A DNA stretch of 29,911 bases from Purshia tridentata (Eukaryota > Streptophyta > Magnoliopsida > Rosales > Rosaceae). Each line of letters opens with the position of its first letter. The first letter of the stretch is position 1. Below are positions 22,441-29,911 of this stretch, piece after piece. The position numbers and the translations under genes are program-made. The notes beneath the pieces were generated by a model. That model searched no databases. It saw only the letters and a list, made by a program, of their open reading frames with translations, and had not been told where the DNA came from. The stretch covers positions 1 to 29,911 of the forward strand of contig QANT01004779.1 in NCBI GenBank assembly GCA_003254885.1. The letters run 5' to 3'.

Positions 22441-24160
22441 GGTGGCCTAATTTACATTCACAGATGTGATTTATGCTCAGGAGTTGTCCTTTGGACCAAG
22501 TTAGTATCAGTGATTTGGTACTAATATCTTATTTATTATTTGTTTTAATTGATAAATATATGGGGAGATTTTCCTTTGTGAATTTTTTTTTGGGGGTCAA
22601 ATCTTCCTTTGTGAAGTTTGAAGGAAGGTATAAATTCAAAATCATGCAATGCTATATGTGGCAAAAGGTCATTAATTCTTTAGCCTTGAACTATGACAAG
22701 GAGGTGTCAAATGCATCCTCTGGAAAGAAAGCATAGTTCTTTAATTAGCTTTTCTTTTTGGGTTTGAAGTTCTTTATCTTTCGGTTCTTTATAAGTTCTT
22801 ATTGATTTTTTTGGACGAAATAATAGCTTTGTGTATTTTTTTGGATAAAAAATATATAGCTTTAATGTGTTGCGCGGTTGCATGCGCATTTGCCTTTGAA
22901 TGACCAAGATGGCCAACCTTTGCTTGTTGTTTGGTTTTGGTACCGTGTATGCCATTATAATAATGATGTGTGAGTGTGAAGCTATATATATCTTTGGGAC
23001 AATGAGCTTTCTTCTAAGTTCCATAAGTTTGTTGAGTGGTTCTGGAAAGGAAATCTGATGTTAAATAAATGGAAATGGAAATGTTGAGTGATTATATGCA
23101 TAAATGGAAATGTTCTCTTTTGGCCGAACAGTTGTTTGATGCAAGATTCCTATGTTTTGTTGCAGATGATCGATTAATCTGGATCACGGATAATTATATG
23201 TTGATTCTTATATATATGAATGTTTAATTTAGATTCAGATTGGTAACATAATCAAGATATGACCTTATGTTGAGAGCAATAGAATATTACCCAATATCAT
23301 ATAAAGGATAAATTACTGTAGGATGTTTGTCTAGTACACATTTATTGTTAAAATGTAACAATAAAATGACATTAATTTGTAACCTCTTGGTCACTTAGCT
23401 TATTTACTTTTGTTTTTAATTTTTTTCTTTTTGAATTTTCTTTTTTCAAATTCTTTTAGTTTTTTTAGTATATAAAGCTTATATTTTTCGAAAGTATAGT
23501 GAAAATATATTTGCAGTCACAATTTCAGTTTTCTAACATAGTTTCAGTTGTTTTGAGTAGGTTGGATTTGTTTTAGTTTTAGTATTCAACTTTGGATGGG
23601 TTAGACTTGTGTTAATTTCAGCTTTTTATTTTTAGAAATTAGATTTATGTTAGTTCAGTTTTTATTTTAGGTGGGTTGAGCTTGTGTTACAGTTGGCTTT
23701 CTAAGGGATTTAACTGCAAGTTAATTTTGTGTGTTAGGTACTTAGTTTGATTAAATTTTTTAGTTGTCAGTACCTTAAATTAATGCAATCACTCATATAT
23801 AAATTCTAATTTTTACAAATTTAAAGTTAGTGATAAATTTTACTAGTTTGTATATCAATATTTTTGCTGGTACTTTTTTCTTGGTCCTGCTACTTACACT
23901 TCAGTTAGTATGATATGAAGCGTTATCAGACAAAAACAATAGAATGAAGCAGTTGTACTCGAAAAAGGAATAAAGAAGAAGAATGAAGTTGCAAAGCAAA
24001 CTAAACATAAAACAAGCTGCAAAATATTTTAGCACCACAAATGAAGCAGAATGACCACTATATAGCAAGCAAGCAAAAATCTAATTGAACCAGTACGTAC
24101 CACACAAATAACTAATTAGCCCTTGTGGGATAAAATAAAAATGATCTGATAACCTAAATT
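22441..24160. other. Intergenic DNA without supported genes
   Basis: Short open frames here have no recognisable domain. 23555-23710 holds a loose, diverged repeat of a word like GGGTTGGACTTGTGTTA. T-rich stretches lie around 23400-23480. Confidence 0.45.
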
Positions 24161-24167
24161 TGAATTA

Positions 24168-24432
24168 GTTAAAAACTTTTAACTCTTTTTTTTTAAGTTT
24201 TAAAATTTTGACATTCAAGTAATACTTAAATCCTCTTTGAGAAGTGCTGGAATATCTGTTGAGCACTACTTGATAAGGTGGAAGCACTACTCGAATGGTG
24301 TTCGAGCATTACTCGAATGGTGTTCAAGCATTACTCGAAGGAGTTTTGAGTATTTCTCAAGAGAAGCTAAGCACTATTCGATGGCCAAATTTTTTAAAAT
24401 AAAAAATAAAAAATGAGTTAAAAGTTTTTAAC
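24168..24432. mobile_element. 265-bp TIR element with an internal 22-bp repeat array
   Basis: The arms 24168-24210 and 24385-24432 are inverted copies, starting with a perfect GTTAAAAACTTTTAACTC. Between them six diverged ~22-bp units (starts 24262, 24283, 24305, 24327, 24349, 24370) share AGCA(C/T)TACTCGAATGG(T)GTTC. The size and layout are those of a MITE. No clean target duplication was seen. Confidence 0.7.
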
Positions 24433-24512
24433 GAAAACCAAAAGAGTTAATTTTCAAACCTTTCCATTACCACCCGAGCCTCCATGTGGTTGACAAATCA
24501 TGATTGAAATAA

Positions 24513-25100
24513 GGGCGTGTTTACTTTAAGGGAGTGAGAATGGAATGAGTGGGAATAATTTTCATTCCTGTATTTACCAATAAATGGGAATCATTTCTAT
24601 TCACATTCCCTTGTTTATTAAACTTAGGGGGAAATGAGAGTGAAGGCGGGCCCATCAAAATTAGGAGTGGGATTCCTAATTTTGGGTGATTGAGACTCCT
24701 TAGGAGGAGGTGGGATTGGAGGAGGGGGAATGGAAGTGGATTTTTTCATGACCAAAATGCCCCCATAGTTTTAATAAAAATCTAAAAATGCCTTTTATTT
24801 TAGATAAATAAATTATAATAATATTAAAATACCATTTATTTTAAAATACCACATTTTTCTCTCATTTAGATAAATCAATTATACTAATATCATACTAAAA
24901 TTAAATCCTATCTCACATTGATATATATTCCTAAAATATTATAAATTATAATGGTAAGTATAAAAATTAATTTATAATGGTTTATAAACACATTAATAAG
25001 AATGTTCATTCCGATTCATACTCACTCTGATTTCAACTAACTTCGATTCCTATTTACTTCGATTTCTGCTTATTCCGATTCTAGTTTAGTAAACATGCCC
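24513..25100. mobile_element. 588-bp MITE, PIF/Harbinger-like or related
   Basis: Ends GGGCGTGTTTACT.. and, reversed, GGGCATGTTTACT.. form terminal inverted repeats with one mismatch in 13, and the subterminal words (GAGAATGGAAT, AGAATCGGAAT) stay similar. It is flanked by TAA on the left and TTA on the right, close to but not an exact 3-bp target duplication. No coding capacity. Confidence 0.7.
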
Positions 25101-25140
25101 TTAGGAATAAGAATCGTTTGAATTAACTACTTTGTTAGGT

Positions 25141-25186
25141 ACAAGAATCGTTTTTTTTTTTGGCTACAGATGAACAAGAATCGTTT
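25141..25186 (-). mobile_element. Minimal retroposon scar
   Basis: ACAAGAATCGTTT occurs at 25141-25153 and 25174-25186. Between them, on the minus strand, lies TCATCTGTAGCC followed by a run of A. A perfect 13-bp direct repeat plus poly(A) is the pattern of a severely 5'-truncated LINE or SINE insertion. Confidence 0.55.
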
Positions 25187-25199
25187 GAATTAATAGATT

Positions 25200-25760
25200 T
25201 GGCTCGAACCAATACATAGGCACCCATCTGAACATACAATTCAATTGCACAAACTCTCTTAAGAGAATATCTCACCTTAACTATATAAAGTTAAGTAAAC
25301 TAGTGAAAAGCTCTTACAGTTTTTGGGAGACTCAACCAACCCCATAAATTTATGATTAAGTGCTGGGTGTACGATGGTGATAGTTAAATTCAGTGATGAG
25401 ATGTTGGATTTGGTGGTGATGGGGTAGGATCTGGGTGTGGTTTATTAGGTACAGAGAGCAAGAATAAGTGAGTAATTGAGTTAGGTTCGAATAAAGACAT
25501 TTTTTAAAAATTTGTTGGGTGTATTAATTATTTTTGTGTTTTTAATTTTGGATTTAGGTGTAAAAAGTATGATGGGGCTAAAAATAAATAAATTGGGTTT
25601 AAAAATCAGCACCCATCTAATTATTCTTTATAGAAGGGATGATGGCATTTTGTTTTCCTTGTTTTGCCAATCTCTAGTGTGGAGCGATTACTAGGGATTT
25701 CAAACACTTAGCATAGTATTTTTAGACAGAAATCGTCACAGTTTCCTTTCGTTTCACAAC
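25200..25760. other. Intergenic DNA without recognisable content
   Basis: No domain, RNA or repeat boundary seen. Confidence 0.5.
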
Positions 25761-25761
25761 A

Positions 25762-25930
25762 TGTTTATCCAATTAAAATGTATAATCATTTGTGAATGTT
25801 TGATGTTAGGTTTAAACTTTGTAAAAAATTAGGTGTCGATCTACATTACAGGTTACTCAGTGTTATGCAAAGTCGCTACAAATATATGCTCTAAAGACGA
25901 ACTCCACACACATATATAATTAAACTAGAG

Positions 25931-25964
<34 letters not shown>

Positions 25965-26127
25965 TATCCAATTAAAATGTATAATCATTTGTGAAGGTTT
26001 GATGTTAGGTTTAAAATTTGTAAAAAATTAGGTGTCGATCTACATTACAGGTTACTCAATGTTATGCAAAGTCACTACGAATATATGCTCTAAAGACGAA
26101 CTCCACATATATAATTAAACTAGAGAT

Positions 26128-26154
<27 letters not shown>
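25762..26154. repeat. Tandem duplication, ~199-bp period, ending in (AT)n
   Basis: Units 25762-25960 and 25961-26154 both start TGTTTATCCAATTAAAATG and end in a long AT run, with a handful of substitutions and one small deletion (CACACACAT to CACAT). The junction lies at the AT microsatellite. Confidence 0.9.
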
Positions 26155-26160
<6 letters not shown>

Positions 26161-26427
26161 GCATGTCATTTATCTACACATTTATGTTTAGTATAATGTA
26201 ATTGTTCAAAAGTTAGTGAGCGTTGTAATTTATGTTGAAAGTCAAATTAAGTTTAAAATGAATGTTATTTTATTTACAAACTTCACCATCAACAAGCGAA
26301 GATTTATTTTAATAATTTTTTCCTAAAGAAATAGTAAAATTGTTTTTCAATGAGCTATTATATATGTAAATGAGACACTTTCAATTTAGAACAAAAAATT
26401 AGGTGAGAAAGCATAATTTATTTACAA

Positions 26428-26961
26428 GACTTTTTATCTCAAATGGTCCTGTAACTTTTATTAAAATATCAATTCGGTCCTTAAAATGCATTTTCACTTG
26501 ATTTATTTCTCCATATTTACTACCACACATTAATGTTGTCCTTCTGTTCAATTCCATTTTAATTGCCGTACAAAATGGTCACTTTGCACAGAACATTTTA
26601 TAAGAGGTAGAATTGTCTTAACACACCTAGAGAGGGGGGTGTTAGGTGTTAAGACGAGTTGGGGATTAATTTTTTTTTTAAAATTATTATTTTAAAAATT
26701 TTAAAAATTTTTTTAGAGTAAACTTAGAATTAAAGAATTTGTATCTTTTTGGGTTGTTATGGGACATGTGAAGACCATTTTGCACTTGAAAAAAGGGCCA
26801 CATGCACAACACATGACAATTTTTTACGAAAATTGAGACAGAAGAGAAGGAAAACATTGATGTGCGATAACAAAGATAGAGAACCATATTAAGTGAAAAT
26901 GCACTTTAAGGACCAAATTGATATCTGGGTGAAAGTTAAGGAACCATATGTGTTAAAAATC
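26428..26961. mobile_element. 534-bp Mutator-like MITE with 9-bp target-site duplication
   Basis: TATTTACAA flanks the element exactly at 26419-26427 and 26962-26970. The inverted ends share AATGGTCCTGTAACTTT against TATGGTTCCTTAACTTT, ATATCAATTCGGTCCTTAAA against ATATCAATTTGGTCCTTAAA, and GCATTTTCACTT, over about 90 bp per side. A 9-bp duplication with long inverted ends is typical of the Mutator/MULE superfamily. No transposase is present. Confidence 0.85.
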
Positions 26962-27078
26962 TATTTACAAACATAATGAAGTCCCAATGATCACACACTA
27001 GTAAGTGTGACGACTAGGTAGTCTAAATATTAGAGTTTATAAATGTTTTAGATGTATAATTGTTCATAGCTTAGGATT

Positions 27079-27099
27079 TAGTCTCTAAATTAGAGACTA
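27079..27099. repeat. Perfect 10-bp inverted repeat
   Basis: TAGTCTCTAA and TTAGAGACTA separated by one base. Confidence 0.85.
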
Positions 27100-27194
27100 C
27101 ACTATTAACCCTAAATGGAATCCAAATATTAACAAACAACGAATGAAGTAAGTTGTTAATGTCACACAAACTAAACTATTCGGAAGCTTAGTTG

Positions 27195-27457
27195 TTAACC
27201 CATTAAGAGGCTATATATTTTTAATGTGAGATCTTTACTCTCAACAAGCTCGTACACGTGTGACCTAACTCAAGTTTAACATATTTACTATTTATAACGG
27301 GTGACATTAGAGCACGTGTGTTTGTTAGGCCTAAAACATGTATAACCTGCTCTAATACCATAAAGAAAATTGAAAATAGCGTAAAGGCTCAACTCCTTAT
27401 AAACCACTAAGCAAAACTATAAATTGTTCAATATGAGATCTTTCTCTCAACAATGAG
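27195..27457. repeat. Dispersed repeat with duplicated TGAGATCTTT..CTCTCAACA word
   Basis: AATGTGAGATCTTTACTCTCAACAA at 27222-27246 recurs as AATATGAGATCTTTCTCTCAACAA near 27430-27452, about 207 bp away. Between them lie two CACGTGTG words and CTGCTCTAATACCATAAAG. These words recur in many plant genomes by my recollection; the element class is unknown to me. Confidence 0.5.
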
Positions 27458-27706
27458 CATGCTTCTTTATCCCTTTTTGGGCATATTTTTCAGAATATTG
27501 GTCATTTAGCATGGTTGTTAGGGTAGTTCTTATCGCTCACACTGCCCAGCAAGCTAATAGTGTTACTTTGGGCTAACTTGTTATGCAATTTCTATTTGGG
27601 TAAATTACTCCCAAGTACACAAATTGCAAGTTTCTTAATTGGAAATACACTTTAAGCTAAAAGACCTTATATGCAGGTGAGCGTATTCGTCCATGTAAAA
27701 AAGGTT

Positions 27707-27890
27707 TCTAAGTGTTCAACAGATGTAGATGCAGCTTGCATCTGCATCTGCATCTGCATCTGCATTTTGAGCTAATTTTAGAGTTGCATATACATATTTA
27801 GGGCTTTTTGAACTAATATTTGAGTTGCATATATAGTTTTTAAGATGTATATGCAAGCTGCAGCTATAATTACTGAGTGCTCAATGCTAA
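27707..27890. repeat. GCATCT microsatellite within a GCATAT-rich repeat
   Basis: A run of four TGCATC units (27737-27763) sits inside AT-rich DNA with GAGTTGCATATA repeated twice (about 27781, 27821). Words such as GCAGATGCA and ATATGCAA are shared, inverted, with 22270-22440. Confidence 0.65.
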
Positions 27891-28195
27891 ATTTGTTCTA
27901 AAATTTTCTTATTTTGATCTGCTAAGTAAAGTACCTTTTTTTTATGATAGTCGTCAATCTGTTTGAACTTATTCAGGAAGTACAAATGGAGGACTGATGT
28001 AATATGTCTTCAATTACAGAAATTCTGTTTCCTCTAAAGAAAAATTATGAGAGAATTAAGGGAGAAAGAGCTAGTGAGGAGATCCATTATCAAACAGGAA
28101 ATAAAGAGAGGTGATCAATAAATGTTTGTTTTTGGTTTGAGGTTTTTTTTTTTTTCCCCCTTTTACTTCACACCTATGCTTTAAGTATACTTTAT

Positions 28196-28657
28196 GGGCC
28201 CATTTGGTTTTCGGAATTGATTTTTCAGGAAATCAATTCCTATACCTTTTTCAAAGAGAAGGGAATGTAGTATTACATTCTCACGTTTGGTAATATTGGG
28301 AAAGTAAACCAATAATTCTTGTTTTATTTTCATTCCCTTATTTGGTTTATGCAAGCAAAGAAAATAAAATTGATATAATTTTTCAATTATACCCTTATTT
28401 ATTAAACACAAGTAATATTTATTTTAATTTATTTTAAAAAAATTCAGAATTAGTTTAGTAAATAGAATAAGTAATAAATACTTTTTCAAGAGGGGGAAAC
28501 TAAAACCCCAGCTCCAGCAAGAGTTTTATTTTCCCCCAATAAAAAAAATCATTTCCCTTGAGTTAGAAAATAATTTTTCTTCCATGTACTTACCAAACAA
28601 TGAAATGTAATTAATTTTTTATTCCTAGGGTCTCCAAAAGTTAAACCAAACAGGCCC
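28196..28657. mobile_element. 462-bp Tourist-like MITE
   Basis: Left end GGGCCCATTTGGTTTT and right end, reversed, GGGCCTGTTTGGTTTA match at 13 of 16 positions; this is the usual PIF/Harbinger (Tourist) end sequence by recall. Inner words such as GGAATTGATTTT and AATCAATTCC form extra short inverted repeats. The expected 3-bp target duplication is not clear. Confidence 0.7.
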
Positions 28658-28659
28658 AT

Positions 28660-29911
28660 GGGGAGAGTCTCTCTATCAGAGAGAAAAAGAGGACAAAATG
28701 CAGACAACACGGACAAACAGGGCTCCACTACATAATACACAGTAATTTCCTCTTTCTACCGCATTTACTCTGCACTTAGCTTCCGCACAGAGAGTTCCCC
28801 GAATTTTCTGTATTTTAGTTTTCAAATAATTAAAGAATTTTCGTTGCTGGGCTTGACTTTAACAACGCGAATATCAGAGCTAGGTTGCAAAAGTCAACAC
28901 GCGGCAGTTTATGAAGAAGTATCATGAGTTTGGCTGTATATAAAATTTTCCACATCCATATGTGGCATTGGTAATGCTTCCTAGCTTGGAATCAAATAAT
29001 GTATAATATGAAGGTGCAGCTTCGATCAGCCTGGATATGAATCTATTCGTTTCCCATGCAAAATGGAAACAAGCATATATACCAAAGAACAAACATGATC
29101 TTGTATTAATGGATTATGATGGTGATCGATATGATCCATATTAATTAAATTTAAAGCTCATCATGGTATAGTGTTTTGATATATATACTTACCTTATCCT
29201 GTAATCAGTGAAGGAAATCTCCAAGAAACTTCGTATGGCCCAATGACTGAAAAGATCGACCAAGAATCTGTGGTTGCCTCCAAGAAAATGCAGAGAAGGA
29301 TACTTAATTGGGATGAACTTTATATATATCTGTTTGATACCAGATGTCAATCCAATGGTTCAAAATGGGGAGAATAACAGCAGATGTGTACTGTGAAAGA
29401 TGAGAAAGAAGAATAAAGTGGGCAGAAAGTGAGCATCGATACAGATATTTCAATTGTGTAGACAACAGTTGCGCTTGCATCAGATATCTTTAAAAATAAA
29501 CCAGCAATTTCGAGCTGTATGTACCATGAATTTATATGCTGACAGCCGACGACAACGCGTTCACTCCTCTTAGCTATATACACCGAATCTCAGCAATTCC
29601 AATTCGATCTCTACTAAGTTGCAAATACAATGAAACTCCCCAACTTCCCATTGATGTTTAGAAATTGTATGAAGTCATTGGGTGATGACATCCAAATGAT
29701 GGCCATCCGCTATCGTGTCACTTTTGCCAGAAGGTTCCGGGAAATTCCCAACTAATTTCCATGAACATCTTTTCTGTATTGCTGTCCCTACACAGTATCC
29801 CATAAAATGTTATTAATTTACTTAAATTATAATATATGTGTAATTTTTAAAATTATTATTTACTTAAAGTTCTAAATATTTATAATTGTATATATATTAT
29901 AATAAAATATA
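28660..29911. other. Right-hand intergenic stretch; possible noncoding transcript on minus strand
   Basis: Less repetitive than the preceding DNA. On the minus strand a strong donor-like GATAAG|GTAAGT occurs near 29192-29201, and a 78-codon open frame (29347-29583) lies upstream of it without recognisable domains. W-box-like cores in inverted orientation (TTGACTTT, AAAGTCAA) occur at about 28853-28895. I cannot call a gene. Confidence 0.3.

Noticed and set aside
22707..23024. 105-codon minus-strand open frame
   Set aside because: Lysine-rich translation of AT-rich DNA without a domain; no promoter or splice context.
24262..24380. Possible CRISPR-like array
   Set aside because: Six contiguous diverged 22-bp units with no unique spacers, in a plant genome, inside a TIR element.
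29347..29583. 78-codon minus-strand open frame
   Set aside because: No domain and no credible splice partners, although a donor-like site lies downstream; not enough to call a gene.

Overview
The window is nuclear DNA from a flowering plant, almost certainly a eudicot. Introns are AT-rich with GT..AG ends, intergenic DNA is full of short MITE-like elements, and SINE and LINE fragments lie inside introns. The single recognisable protein gene is a plant-type plasma-membrane Ca2+ pump. I cannot place the species; a woody rosid is a guess. The assembly contains one ambiguous base, at 17733.

The left 16.7 kb is one gene on the minus strand: an autoinhibited P2B Ca2+-ATPase of the ACA8/ACA9/ACA10 group, closest by recall to ACA10. 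I could trace it from ATG (16661) to stop (967). The 34 coding exons join in frame at every junction, each with recognisable splice signals, and give 1073 residues. All hallmark motifs are intact: an N-terminal calmodulin-binding segment, [31 protein letters not shown] and the M6 N..D pair. The gene therefore looks complete and functional. Its product should pump Ca2+ out of the cytosol and be released from autoinhibition by Ca2+/calmodulin. One intron is of the GC-AG class, the last coding exon holds only three codons plus stop, and the leader contains a short upstream ORF.

The introns record several insertions: a LINE relic in intron 1, a 5'-truncated retroposon with a 17-bp target-site duplication and a diverged tandem duplication in intron 7, a minisatellite filling most of intron 10, an Au-type SINE split by later sequence in intron 22, and a tRNA-like SINE candidate in intron 23.

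The right 13 kb (about 16.9-29.9 kb) has no protein gene I can support. It holds an AT-rich stretch (17.0-17.8 kb), two somewhat GC-richer islands (about 17.84-18.05 and 18.54-18.72 kb), a foldback element (20.94-21.53 kb), a duplicated MITE end (21.75-22.16 kb), a TIR element carrying a 22-bp repeat array (24.17-24.43 kb), a 588-bp MITE (24.51-25.10 kb), a ~199-bp tandem duplication (25.76-26.15 kb), a Mutator-like MITE with a perfect 9-bp target duplication (26.43-26.96 kb), a dispersed repeat (27.2-27.46 kb) and a Tourist-like MITE (28.20-28.66 kb). The final 1.2 kb looks less repetitive but has no gene I can recognise. I found no tRNA or rRNA gene, CRISPR array, or evidence of a new multi-gene system; the interest lies in the gene's structure and the insertion history.
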